From: CAYPEL01 sp964409635
Lineage (GTDB): Bacteria > Pseudomonadota > Gammaproteobacteria > DSM-19610
DNA: 40,921 bases
NCBI GenBank assembly: GCA_964409635.1
Contig: CAYPEL010000003.1
Location: 1 to 40,921 of the forward strand
Direction: 5' to 3'
Part shown: positions 1 to 8,566 of the stretch, one piece after another
Numbering within the stretch: position 1 is the stretch's first letter
How the letters are laid out: each line of letters opens with the position of its first letter
Made by a program: the position numbers and the translations under genes
The notes under the pieces: model-generated
The model's input: the letters and a program-made list of their open reading frames with translations, nothing else
What the model was told of the DNA's origin: nothing
The model's database searches: none

Positions 1-245
1 TGTACGCTCAGCGGCAGCCTCCCTGCTGCCGATGGTCTGCAAATAATGTGTCGCACAAGCAACGTACTGCCTCGTGTGTAGGTTCGAATATATTCATGGC
101 CATTAGGGTGGAGATAAAATGGAAGTGTCATACCAGCTGGATATACAAGGATAAACAGGCCGCTTATGACAGCCACTTGTTTTACAAATAAATTCTATAA
201 AGCTTCTACAATAAGCCAACTTAGTGTTATGGCAGGAGTATTCAT
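1..245. other. Upstream region of the stator operon, no gene assigned
   Basis: No convincing coding region is seen. Short open frames run off the left edge and could be the tail of an upstream gene, but nothing recognisable is encoded. A perfect 7-bp stem (CGGCAGC at 12-18, GCTGCCG at 25-31, 6-nt loop) is present without a following T-run. An AGGAG ribosome binding site at 234-238 sits 7 nt before the TTG start of motC. Confidence 0.5.
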
Positions 246-986
246 TTGGATATTCTGAGTACGCTGGGTATTCTGATTGCGCTGTTCGCTATTATAGGCG
301 GTAACCTGCTCGATGGCGGACACACGGCTTCTCTGGTTCAGCTGACGGCGCTGGTGATCGTCATGGGTGGAACCCTGGGTGCGGTGATGGTGCAAACACC
401 GCTCCACACTTTTATACGTGCAATGAAAATCGCCCGCTGGGTGTTTGTGCCGCTTAAACTCAACCAGGAGGAGGTGGCAGAAAAAATAGTAGGTTGGAGT
501 AATATTGCCCGCCGCGAAGGTTTGTTGGGTCTTGAAGCAATCGCTGAAGATGAGCCTGATCAATTTTCCCGAAAAGGCCTGCAGTTACTGGTCGATGGCA
601 GCGAACCGGAAATTATCCGCAGCATCCTCGAAGTCGAGATCGACAGTAAAGAATACCAGGATATACAAGCGGCCAAGGTTTTCGATGGGATGGGCGGATA
701 CAGTCCGACTATCGGAATTATCGGCGCTGTTATGGGCCTGATACACGTTATGAATAACCTCGCAGACCCCTCCAAATTGGGTGGCGGTATTGCTACCGCG
801 TTTGTGGCCACTATTTACGGTATCGGTTTTGCCAACTTATTATTTCTACCGATGGCAAACAAACTTAAAAGCTATATACATAACATGACCCAGTTCCGTG
901 AAATGATTGTTGAAGGTGTGATAGCGATTGCCGAGGGGGAGAATCCGAGGAATATTGAAACCAAATTGCAAGGGTACTTCCACTAA
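246..986 (+). CDS. motC: Flagellar motor stator protein MotC (MotA family)
   Basis: This is the proton-conducting stator subunit that pairs with MotD and turns the flagellar rotor; it sits in the inner membrane. The 246-aa product has the usual MotA/PomA length. It has an N-terminal membrane segment, a second near residue 30, a cytoplasmic loop, and the conserved GGYSPTIGIIGAVMGL stretch that begins the third membrane segment and carries the functionally important proline. The start is TTG, supported by AGGAG 7 nt upstream. The motD gene follows after only 2 nt, so the pair is an operon. The MotC rather than MotA label rests mainly on the partner, whose N-terminus is of the MotD type, and on the DUF2802 gene downstream, as in Pseudomonas-like chemotaxis clusters. 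Confidence 0.93.
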   Translation: MDILSTLGILIALFAIIGGNLLDGGHTASLVQLTALVIVMGGTLGAVMVQTPLHTFIRAMKIARWVFVPLKLNQEEVAEKIVGWSNIARREGLLGLEAIAEDEPDQFSRKGLQLLVDGSEPEIIRSILEVEIDSKEYQDIQAAKVFDGMGGYSPTIGIIGAVMGLIHVMNNLADPSKLGGGIATAFVATIYGIGFANLLFLPMANKLKSYIHNMTQFREMIVEGVIAIAEGENPRNIETKLQGYFH

Positions 987-988
987 GC

Positions 989-1846
989 ATGCGCCCGCGG
1001 TCACGTTATCAGTCATCCGGTGGAGGCCGGGCCAGGAAAAAACACACAGAAGAGCATGAGAACCATGAACGCTGGATGGTTTCTTATGCCGATTTTATAA
1101 CCCTGTTGTTTGCCTTTTTTGTGGTGATGTATTCCATTTCTTCCGTCAATGAAGGCAAATACCGGGTATTGTCAGATTCGATTATATCCGCATTTCACGA
1201 CCCGCTGCGCAGTATGGATCCGATTCAGGTGGGTAACCTGGTTAAAGTAAGACCACAGGATCAGATAAACCCCGACCGGAACTGGTCGGTTATTCCTATT
1301 ATTCAGCAACCCTTCCCCCTGCCCAGGCCAATCCAGAAACCGGATAAAAGCGACCAGCTGGATGAAGCGTCAAAAAAACTGGCCGATGAAATTGAGCAGT
1401 CACTGTCCGAACTGGTTGATGACGATCTGGTAAAAGTGAGACGGGAAAAGAACTGGATCGAGATCGAGATGAAATCCAGCATCCTATTCCCTTCCGGCAG
1501 CGCAACACTTGCCGATAATTCATTACCAGTATTGAGCAAAATTGCTGAAAAACTGGGTCCCTTTGAAAGTACGATTAGCGTAGAGGGTTTTACTGACGAC
1601 GTGCCGATTAATACACCGATATTTCCGTCCAACTGGGAATTGTCATCGGCGCGATCGGTCAGCGTGGTACATCTGTTTGCAAAACTGGGCATCGAGCCGG
1701 CACGGATGGCGGCAATCGGCTATGGAGAATTCCGGCCTATCGATAGCAACGAGACAGAACAAGGCCGCGTCAAAAACAGACGGGTAGTGTTGGTGATCAA
1801 GTCGGGGAAGATCCCCAGGTTTGGCGAGCAACAAAGCGTCAAATAA
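989..1846 (+). CDS. motD: Flagellar motor stator protein MotD (MotB family)
   Basis: This is the peptidoglycan-anchored stator subunit. The 285-aa protein has a charged N-terminus (HENHERW), then SYADFITLLFAFFVVMYS, the single membrane helix with the proton-carrying aspartate at residue 35. A plug/linker segment follows, and then a C-terminal OmpA-like domain from about residue 165 with VEGFTDD and a conserved SSARS stretch. The N-terminal signature and length match the MotD subgroup of gammaproteobacteria. The ATG lies 2 nt after the motC stop, so translation is probably coupled. ParA and CheW genes, which often follow motD, are absent here. Confidence 0.94.
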   Translation: MRPRSRYQSSGGGRARKKHTEEHENHERWMVSYADFITLLFAFFVVMYSISSVNEGKYRVLSDSIISAFHDPLRSMDPIQVGNLVKVRPQDQINPDRNWSVIPIIQQPFPLPRPIQKPDKSDQLDEASKKLADEIEQSLSELVDDDLVKVRREKNWIEIEMKSSILFPSGSATLADNSLPVLSKIAEKLGPFESTISVEGFTDDVPINTPIFPSNWELSSARSVSVVHLFAKLGIEPARMAAIGYGEFRPIDSNETEQGRVKNRRVVLVIKSGKIPRFGEQQSVK

Positions 1847-1991
1847 AAAACACTGGCACGATTAGTGCTTTATCTCTGACTATTGAAGAATCGCCCGAAA
1901 TTTGACAGCAAAGCCGTGGACGGGTGTCCGGAATATTACGGGTACTGAGCATATACCGCGGCATATACCGAACTGAGGCATGGGGTTCGCT

Positions 1992-2171
1992 ATGGCAGAA
2001 ATCAATGATTTACCACCACCTTATCGTATTCAACCGGGAATGCCGGTTTCGGCCACAGGAAAAGACAAGCAACAACCGGTACAACCTTTGAAGGACGATC
2101 AGCAGGACAAGCAAAAGCGTCGCAAGCGCAAGCCCGATGATGACGGTAATCAGCTTGACGAGTATGCGTAA
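1992..2171 (+). CDS. Small highly charged protein near the motility genes
   Basis: This encodes a hydrophilic protein of about 59 aa with a proline-containing N-terminal part and a Lys/Arg/Asp-rich stretch (KQKRRKRKPDDDGN) ending in LDEYA. No signal peptide or membrane segment is visible. I do not assign a function. It lies 7 nt before the DUF2802 gene and is probably cotranscribed with it; small proteins of this kind are seen beside flagellar/chemotaxis genes in gammaproteobacteria. An alternative ATG at 1980 would add four residues. I prefer 1992 because GGGG at 1982-1985 gives it sensible ribosome-binding spacing, while GAGG lies almost on top of the 1980 ATG. Confidence 0.6.
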   Translation: MAEINDLPPPYRIQPGMPVSATGKDKQQPVQPLKDDQQDKQKRRKRKPDDDGNQLDEYA

Positions 2172-2177
2172 CGAGGT

Positions 2178-2588
2178 ATGACGATGATAGAAGTCTGGAT
2201 TACAGGTTGTATTGCCGTGGCAGCTTTGCTGCTTGCTGCTGCCGGGCTATCGGTTGGCTACCACTTGCATAAGGTTAACAACCGGCTGCAAAAAGAAGCC
2301 GCGAATTTTCAGCACAGGCTGAACCAGTTGGAAAATAATTTGGGTGCGCTGTGTACGGCCTCGTCAGGTGAAGGAGAGCATATCGTCAGGCTGGAACAGC
2401 AGATGCGTGGCCTGATTGAGCGCCAGGATAATTTGGATTTGCGGGTAAGTTCTGAACAACCCTATGAGCGCGCTACACAACTCGCACAGGATGGTGCGAG
2501 TGTTGATGATATTGTAAACGGTTGCGGTCTCAGCCGCGCCGAAGCAGAGCTGGTGATCATGTTACACGGTGCTTGTGGCCGGGGATAA
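2178..2588 (+). CDS. DUF2802 family membrane-anchored protein
   Basis: This 136-aa protein has an N-terminal membrane segment (residues about 5-27, AVAALLLAAAGLSVGYHL). A probable coiled coil follows (about 30-85, with heptad-like Leu spacing). The C-terminal part is helix-turn-helix-like (YERATQLAQDGASVDDIVNGCGLSRAEAELVIMLHG), which is the DUF2802 signature. The family is found at the end of flagellar/chemotaxis operons in Pseudomonas and relatives, downstream of motCD and cheW, but its biochemical role is not known to me. An ACGAGG stretch lies just before the ATG. Its 3' end overlaps the convergent PRPP-synthetase gene by 27 bp. Confidence 0.8.
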   Translation: MTMIEVWITGCIAVAALLLAAAGLSVGYHLHKVNNRLQKEAANFQHRLNQLENNLGALCTASSGEGEHIVRLEQQMRGLIERQDNLDLRVSSEQPYERATQLAQDGASVDDIVNGCGLSRAEAELVIMLHGACGRG

Positions 2589-3497
2589 CGGCACAGGTTT
2601 ATGCGTCAGTTCGTAAACAGCGTCTGCCAGAATTGGGACCAGACTTATCTGGTTACTGTGGTGGGGAATGCTGTCACTGCTGATAATTGAATCAACGCCC
2701 GCTGCAATAAGCCGTTGCGTGGCATCTTCTACAAACATAGCGTGTGTGACCATAACGGTAATCGAAGCAGGCTGGTAGCGTTTGACATGCAACACCGTTT
2801 CTTCAAGGGTCCGTCCGGTGCTGGCAATATCATCAATCAGCACCAGGTGACGGTTTGAGTAATCATGTTCTGGTAACTGAATTGTCACTTCGTGATCACC
2901 GCTACGCTGCTTGGCGGCAATGACATAGTCAAAGGATCCTGCGGCAGCTATTGCTGAAACCCATTGTTCGGACTCATGGTCAGGCCCGATCAGCAGCTGA
3001 TTTTCCAAATGCTGGCTGATGAAATCAGCCATCGGATCGGTGGCATGTAAAGTAATAGCCTGATCTATCGGTACTGCTTGTTGCAGTTTTTCGATCCGGT
3101 GCAGGTGAGGGTCTACGGTAATGAGGGCATCAAACTGGCGTGCGAGCATCGCGCCGATAATTAATTGACTGACCGCTTCACCTGGATAAAAAGCCTTATC
3201 CTGCCGCATATAGGGGAGATAGGGTGCCACCAGTGTGAGGTGTTTTGCACCCAATGCCCGCGCCGTTGCCGCCGTCAACTCAATTTCGATCAGTTTATCG
3301 TTAGGTTGATGCAGTGTGCGGCACAGTATGACCTGCTCCGGAAGGCTATCGGGCAGGCTGATTTTACTTTCACCATCGGGAAAGCGGTGGATTTGCACAT
3401 CGGCATAGCAATAACCGGTGGCTTCGGCCAGCTGTCTGGCGGTCGTGCGGTATTCCGGAAAACCAAGAATCATACAATTTGAGGCTGTGAGTGACAT
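2562..3497 (-). CDS. Ribose-phosphate pyrophosphokinase (PRPP synthetase paralogue)
   Basis: The 311-aa protein is of the phosphoribosyl-diphosphate synthetase family, which makes PRPP from ribose-5-phosphate and ATP. Visible motifs are FPDGE near the N-terminus, the ATP-site stretch YLPYMRQDKAFYPGEAVS (canonical enzymes have RQDR), VDPHLHR for Mg/ATP, and the PRPP-binding loop LVLIDDIASTGRT. The length and the altered RQDK suggest a divergent paralogue rather than the housekeeping Prs. No partner gene is adjacent on the same strand. The ATG at 3497 gives full family length. Confidence 0.9.
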   Translation of the reverse strand: MSLTASNCMILGFPEYRTTARQLAEATGYCYADVQIHRFPDGESKISLPDSLPEQVILCRTLHQPNDKLIEIELTAATARALGAKHLTLVAPYLPYMRQDKAFYPGEAVSQLIIGAMLARQFDALITVDPHLHRIEKLQQAVPIDQAITLHATDPMADFISQHLENQLLIGPDHESEQWVSAIAAAGSFDYVIAAKQRSGDHEVTIQLPEHDYSNRHLVLIDDIASTGRTLEETVLHVKRYQPASITVMVTHAMFVEDATQRLIAAGVDSIISSDSIPHHSNQISLVPILADAVYELTHKPVPLSPATSTV

Positions 3498-3643
3498 GAT
3501 TGAGTTGTCTTTAGTTTGTTACCTAATACACAGGTCAATATCGACATTATTGGGTAATTTCTTGATATTGCCTTTATTGTTCAGCAAGTAATTGAATGGC
3601 CGCCACTTAATCAGAAAGCCACGCATCATTGACATACACCAGA

Positions 3644-4555
3644 ATGACTGAAGAACAGGATAAAGCTGAACGTTGGTATACACGCCGTGACGGTGTAATC
3701 CGTGGTCCTTATCCGGCGGGTCAGATCAGCCGATATATTCTGCTTGGCAGAATTCGAGAAACCGATCAGCTTAGTCTGGATCAGCATACCTGGAAGGAGG
3801 TTTCAGCCTGTCAGTTATTGATTCCTCAAGTAATGAAGCTTCCGCCTACCGAAGAAAATATAAAACGCCTGATGATGGCCAGAATGCGGGAAGACGAACG
3901 CTGCCCGGGTGACCGCCGTGATCGTGAACCGGAACCGCCGCAGCATATAAAGGAACGCCGCAGTGGAGATGAACGGCGTCAGACAGAATCCGAATTACTG
4001 GTGCGTCATCGTAAACTCAAGCAGGATATAATTCAATCAGTTTCAAATGTATCCAGTGATTATAAGCTGCCTTTGAGCATGGTTGCAGTTGTAGTGGCAG
4101 GATTTATTTTAAGTTACTTTACCAGGCCGTCTCAACAACAAGTAGCCGTGCCTGATTGCATGGCGCCGGTTGCGGCAGGTGTCAATTGGGATGGTTGTAA
4201 TTTCAGTAGCGCACATTTAAAAGATGCCATACTTGACAATGCGATGATCAGGAACGCCCGGCTGGATGGCAGCTTGTTAAGCGGGGCAAGTTTGGTTAAT
4301 GCGCGGCTCGACTATAGCAGTCTGGCCAACAGCGATCTGAGTAATGCTGACCTTACCAACGCGGTACTTGTCGGCGCCAGTTTAAACGGTGCAAACTTGC
4401 GGAACGCAAAGCTGGACAAAGCAAACCTGGCTTATGCAAACCTGAGCGGTGCGTTGATCGAAGGCGCCGACCTGACCAACGCCGTGCTGGATAATGCTAT
4501 TTGGGTGGATCAGAGTGAATGTGCACCTGGGTCGGTAGGGCGTTGTGAGCGTTGA
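3644..4555 (+). CDS. Membrane-anchored pentapeptide-repeat protein with GYF_2-like N-terminus
   Basis: This is a protein of about 303 aa. The N-terminal 60 residues (WYTRRDGVIRGPYPAGQISRYILLGRI) resemble a GYF_2/DUF4339-type domain. A charged linker rich in Arg and Glu follows, then one membrane helix (VAVVVAGFILSYF). The C-terminal region has about 20 pentapeptide repeats of A(N/D)LXX type (for example NADLTNAVLVGASLNGANL), which fold as a right-handed beta helix. Two cysteines flank the end (SECAPGSVGRC). The function is unknown; the likely topology is a repeat domain outside the membrane. An in-frame TTG at 3629 is the other possible start; neither has a clear ribosome binding site. Confidence 0.75.
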   Translation: MTEEQDKAERWYTRRDGVIRGPYPAGQISRYILLGRIRETDQLSLDQHTWKEVSACQLLIPQVMKLPPTEENIKRLMMARMREDERCPGDRRDREPEPPQHIKERRSGDERRQTESELLVRHRKLKQDIIQSVSNVSSDYKLPLSMVAVVVAGFILSYFTRPSQQQVAVPDCMAPVAAGVNWDGCNFSSAHLKDAILDNAMIRNARLDGSLLSGASLVNARLDYSSLANSDLSNADLTNAVLVGASLNGANLRNAKLDKANLAYANLSGALIEGADLTNAVLDNAIWVDQSECAPGSVGRCER

Positions 4556-4864
4556 GCGGATAGCAGGAAAATGAACTGAAAGGAAAGTTTTGTAGGTATT
4601 AAATTCGAGAGAGTGGCCTTATTGCCTTGCAACATCCCAGTTCTGCGATAAGTCTAATGGTGGCCAGGGTAAATAGCGGTCTGGTCATACAGACAGGAGA
4701 TGAAACAAGTGCCTCAAAATAAATGCATTGACCCTAAGTAATAGGGAAAAAGTAAGCATCGCAGGTTGGGCTGTGCCTACTTAAGTACAACACACCATTG
4801 GAATAAGAGTTTCGTGGTGAATTTTAAAGTTGTATTTTTTATCGTTGGTTTTCAATAACTGGAA
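4556..4864. other. Non-coding gap, nothing firm seen
   Basis: About 310 bp lie between the pentapeptide-repeat gene and the truncated radical-SAM gene. No open frame of note, no tRNA-like structure and no strong terminator are visible. The sequence becomes AT-rich towards 4800-4860, next to the abrupt end of the radical-SAM remnant, so this may be a recombination scar. Confidence 0.4.
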
Positions 4865-5536
4865 CTAACTACCAAGAAATTGGCCAGACGGACAGATTAC
4901 GGAACGTGCGCCGGCTTCTTTTTGGGCAGCGAACCAGCGTAGCGCAGTTTCTGGGGACATGCTTTTGTACCCAACTTTATACAGCGGTGTTTCACAAAAA
5001 TCGCAGTGTCGATCACAGCCTATATCCGCCATGACAGAACCAATAGGGAGCAGAGACTCAGGGAGTTTAGTTTCCCAGTAATCTATGCCAAGTGTTTGCT
5101 GAACCACTTCAGCGGAAGGTGTCGGCCAATTTTCCGGACTCATGGGCGGGATATGGTTTTTATAGCGTGTACCATCCGCCAGAAAGACACCTGTAAGCGG
5201 TTCACGACTTGGTTCGCCAAGTATATGATCTATGATAGATTTGTTAGCAGCGCCTGACTTATCCATTACGACAGCATCGGCGCCAGTTTTGAGATACACT
5301 TCTGGCTCAGCAAAAGCGTCTGAACCACCGACGATAATTTTTGCACCTTGCTGGGCAAGGTGTTCAATTATCAGACAAGCAGGCGTGCGTTCCTGAATAT
5401 AATTTACTGTAATTGCCCAAAGATCGGCTGTATCAGCTTTGAGTTCAGAGTGGTGTCTTCCTACTAGACGTTTACTTAACGTTAGATCCCGCCAGACTAC
5501 TGTCCCGAATTCGTATTCGGTATCAGAGTCTTTCAT
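4865..5536 (-). pseudogene. Truncated B12-binding/radical SAM protein (possible C-methyltransferase remnant)
   Basis: This 223-aa frame has a cobalamin-binding-like N-terminal part (GGSDAFAEPEVYLKTGADAVV) followed by the start of a radical SAM domain with CDRHCDFC, the CX3CX2C cluster motif. B12-radical SAM proteins are usually well over 400 aa. Here the frame stops at GQFLGS, soon after the iron-sulfur motif, so most of the barrel is missing. The N-terminus is also short for a B12 domain and has no clear ribosome binding site. Sequence past the stop shows no continuation. I read it as a remnant. It lies at the far end of the minus-strand biosynthetic run and may be a decayed tailoring methyltransferase. 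Confidence 0.7.
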
Positions 5537-5558
5537 ATTCTACAATTCAACATCGAAA

Positions 5559-5585
5559 CCCGCTGACATCATCTGAGGCAGCGGG
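5559..5585. repeat. Inverted repeat, possible weak terminator
   Basis: CCCGCTG (5559-5565) and CAGCGGG (5579-5585) form a 7-bp perfect stem with a 13-nt loop. Read on the minus strand the stem is followed by a short TTTC run. It could end transcription coming from the acyltransferase gene, although it is more than 200 nt beyond that stop. Confidence 0.3.
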
Positions 5586-5801
5586 ATGCTTTGTGCTGTA
5601 AAAATCTTACGAATTTAATGGGTTGTGCCTTGATTTACTCTGACCGGGGCTATGCTGTACCGAACCAATAAACACCAGAAAATACTCAATCACCATGGAA
5701 TATGGTGTGGCATAAGCCGCAATGATTGCTGCTGGGACACTTACTAATTCGATATGTCAGCCTGCAGGAATAAGGATAATAGTTAGAACATTTAACCGTA
5801 T

Positions 5802-6830
5802 TTACTTGTCGTGGGTAAGACCACTTTTCACTTTTGCACGCAGTTTTTCAATAGGCTTTTCGATAGTAATAGTAATAAGCCAGGAACAAAGAAATATCAG
5901 CGGAACCGATGCAAACATAATAACCAACTCCGGCCGTTTTACCGTAATACCTAATGCGCCGAAAATTACCACAACAACAAGCCCAATCTGCAGATGAATG
6001 AGATATATCGGGTAGCTGAAATCCCCCATCCATCTGTCAAAGTTTTTATTTAAATAGGGTAGCGCTGTTTTATCCGAAAGAGCTACAACCATAAGGGCGC
6101 AAAGAATATAGTTACTATAAAAGAATATATCTGATTGAGATGAGAAATACCCAAGCCCCCAGTTCACCAAAAGAGCGGAAGCGAATAAATAAGGTATATA
6201 ACTACAAAGTTCACAATTAGCTGAATTGATAATTTTGTTTAACTTATACTTATGATGAAAGATCAGCGCACCTGTGGCGAATGGCAATGAGGCAGCATAA
6301 ATAGTAAAGTATTTATATTCCCAGCCAAGTTGAAAAATCCATACTAATACATGATAGATTAAGCTACAGGAAAACCAGAAACTGGTTATTACTTTATTCC
6401 TTGATATTCCAAGCCCTATTAAAATATAGAAGAAAATCTCAACAGTAAGCGCCCATGCAGGTGGAGTAAGGCGTGGGTTCTCCCTAACAGGAAAAAAAAT
6501 CAACAAATTATTAAATAGTTCAGATGCATCCTGAGGAAGATATAAGGCGCCATGATAGCCTGAAGTAAAGCCGCTTCCGAAATACCATATCAGTGCAGCA
6601 GAGAATATAATAGAGACCCAATAGATAGGGTAAATCCGTAAGAATCTGTTTAATGCATACTTGTATACACCGGGTATCGTATAACCATAGTTTGTTTGTA
6701 TGACCAGTGTCATTAGGTATCCGCTGAGAATATAAAATCCGAATACAGCATACGGGCCAATATTCGGTATTCCGCCAAGGTGAAATGCGACAACCATCAG
6801 TGCAAGAAATGTACGGTATGTACCAAACAA
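5802..6830 (-). CDS. Acyltransferase 3 family membrane protein
   Basis: This 342-aa integral membrane protein of the Acyltransferase_3 (OafA/YrhL-like) family transfers acyl groups from the cytoplasm to sugars or other acceptors. The N-terminal signature is R-T-F-L-A-L-M-V-V-A-F-H, with the conserved Arg and His, followed by FGFYILSGYL and NRFLRIYPIYW, all typical. About ten membrane helices are visible. The start is TTG: an in-frame TAA lies directly before it and AGGAG sits 10 nt upstream. Base composition is clearly more AT-rich than in its neighbours, pointing to separate acquisition. It is separated from the HTTM-like gene by 119 bp and may have its own promoter. Its link to the NRPS product is uncertain. 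Confidence 0.85.
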   Translation of the reverse strand: MFGTYRTFLALMVVAFHLGGIPNIGPYAVFGFYILSGYLMTLVIQTNYGYTIPGVYKYALNRFLRIYPIYWVSIIFSAALIWYFGSGFTSGYHGALYLPQDASELFNNLLIFFPVRENPRLTPPAWALTVEIFFYILIGLGISRNKVITSFWFSCSLIYHVLVWIFQLGWEYKYFTIYAASLPFATGALIFHHKYKLNKIINSANCELCSYIPYLFASALLVNWGLGYFSSQSDIFFYSNYILCALMVVALSDKTALPYLNKNFDRWMGDFSYPIYLIHLQIGLVVVVIFGALGITVKRPELVIMFASVPLIFLCSWLITITIEKPIEKLRAKVKSGLTHDK

Positions 6831-6949
6831 TTACTTGTTCTCCTGTATACAGATACCTTATTACACCGGGCGTATCGAAAAAATAGTACTGCTCGAAACG
6901 AGACGTAGACGGCAAATAAGACACGAAATAACTATACAATAAAAGGAAA

Positions 6950-8554
6950 TCACCTGGGGGATGGAATATCAATACTAAGAATCTGATGCCGGTCAATTTC
7001 CTGATAACGATTGCCATCAAAAAATGAGGTAACCTGGTAGACGTTGACTGTTTCTAGTGGCGCCTGAATTGCGTAATCATTGTCTCGTGCAAAGGTCCAT
7101 ATCTGGCGTGGGGAATGAAACATGCTGAGTACAGTAGATTTTGATCCACGCTTGTTCAGGTTCGAAACAAATGTCTGGATAAACTCTTCAAACGCCGCTG
7201 TTTTTATTGCATTGAAACGATTTTCACCATGGCTGCGCTCTACTTCGTGCACTTGCTCGGGTGTTTTAGCTAACAGCAGTAGGTCTGCGGCCTCGCGTTC
7301 GGTACTGGCGCCCCAGGTAACACTCAGTTGAGGTTTTGTGCTGAGATAACGAAAGGAGCCTAGCGAGAACTGAAATTCATAGGGTTCAAAAAAGCGCGGT
7401 GATAAACTGTAGCGCTGATTATCAGATGTTACGCCTTCAAGTCGAACGGTATAACTGATTGGCACGTCGTACCAGGCTAGTCCAACCGGTGTTATCCAGT
7501 ATTTAGTCCCGGCAATGATCAAGGCTGAAAGTATAAAGTGGCCCGTGCTGATAAACGGAACTGGTTGCTGATACCAAAGCGTTCGTATCAAAACCAGGAA
7601 TCCGGATTCCAGTAGCATCCATTGCCAAAACAAAATGCCGGATACGAAAAATACGCCGATGTGAAATACCGCCCAACAAAACAACAATCCGACCAAAGTA
7701 AAGCGGCGCCAAAGTATCACTATCGAGCCTAATTGCAGGAGTAACGTTGCGATCTGAATTGGTTTATCCAGAAACATGATGTTGCGTGTTAGCGCGGAAA
7801 CCTGCTCAGTGCTGAGAAAACCAAGCCAGCCGTTGGCATAGGTCGATGGTAGAAAGTTGTATACGTGGCCATAGCTTATCCAGTCAAGGTTCATTTTGTA
7901 CAAGCCCGGTAGCCAGTAATGCGCGGCTATTACACACACGCTGAGGAAGAGAAAGTCTTTTGTCCAGGGAGAATCTGTAAGAGATTGCAGGATTAAAGCT
8001 GCAAAAAACATCATCATCAGACGCAAAGGCATGGACTGGTGTGCCCAGGAATATCCGCCAATCGGATAAAAACTCTGCCATACCAGTGTGGAGAGAACCA
8101 AAATAAACGGCAGTATAAAAATCGGCCGCCAGTAAATTAATGCAACCAAGGAGATCAGCATAAAGCGGTCATAGTAGTGGGCCTGGTCAAAATAGAGGTT
8201 ATAGTCGTAGGTTCCAAACCACCATGCCAGTAGAAATGCCTGCAGCGTTACAAAGTAGCGGACGGTTTGCCCATACTCAAGATATTTCCACGGGTTAAAG
8301 AAAAACCGCCACCGAATCAGCAAGACCAATACAAGCGCGGTTGTAATTGCAGTGTTGTAGATGGAAGAGAAGCTTTGTTTCAATACTTCAAGAAATAGAA
8401 ACGGCTGATAATAGCCTGCTTCCGGGAGATTGGAGATCGCCATGACCCAGGTGTCACCCATTACAAAAATGCCCAGCAGGCACGCCGTACGGAGTGTTAG
8501 ATATGCGAATTTACGGATATCGGTACCAGTTTTAATTGCTATCTTATATATCAC
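6950..8554 (-). CDS. HTTM-like polytopic membrane protein with soluble C-terminal domain
   Basis: This 534-aa protein has about nine or ten membrane helices in the first 350 residues and a soluble C-terminal part of about 180 residues (beta-rich, then helical). Features such as HYWLPGLYKM and HIGVFFVSGILFWQW resemble HTTM (horizontally transferred transmembrane, vitamin K-dependent-carboxylase-like) proteins. The match is by eye and not certain. The start is GTG. It begins 12 nt after the HupE-like gene and is surely cotranscribed with the NRPS genes. HTTM proteins commonly occur with DCC/DUF393 oxidoreductases, and such a gene is present at 25818-26216. The function is unknown; it could be a membrane-bound tailoring enzyme or a transporter. 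Confidence 0.65.
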   Translation of the reverse strand: MIYKIAIKTGTDIRKFAYLTLRTACLLGIFVMGDTWVMAISNLPEAGYYQPFLFLEVLKQSFSSIYNTAITTALVLVLLIRWRFFFNPWKYLEYGQTVRYFVTLQAFLLAWWFGTYDYNLYFDQAHYYDRFMLISLVALIYWRPIFILPFILVLSTLVWQSFYPIGGYSWAHQSMPLRLMMMFFAALILQSLTDSPWTKDFLFLSVCVIAAHYWLPGLYKMNLDWISYGHVYNFLPSTYANGWLGFLSTEQVSALTRNIMFLDKPIQIATLLLQLGSIVILWRRFTLVGLLFCWAVFHIGVFFVSGILFWQWMLLESGFLVLIRTLWYQQPVPFISTGHFILSALIIAGTKYWITPVGLAWYDVPISYTVRLEGVTSDNQRYSLSPRFFEPYEFQFSLGSFRYLSTKPQLSVTWGASTEREAADLLLLAKTPEQVHEVERSHGENRFNAIKTAAFEEFIQTFVSNLNKRGSKSTVLSMFHSPRQIWTFARDNDYAIQAPLETVNVYQVTSFFDGNRYQEIDRHQILSIDIPSPR

Positions 8555-8566
8555 TATAAGTTGCTA

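Noticed and set aside
12..31. Hairpin at the left edge as a terminator
   Set aside because: The stem is good but no T-run follows and its genetic context is cut off by the window edge.
5006..5257. Antisense frame within the radical-SAM remnant
   Set aside because: No recognisable domain; it is a shadow of the minus-strand frame.
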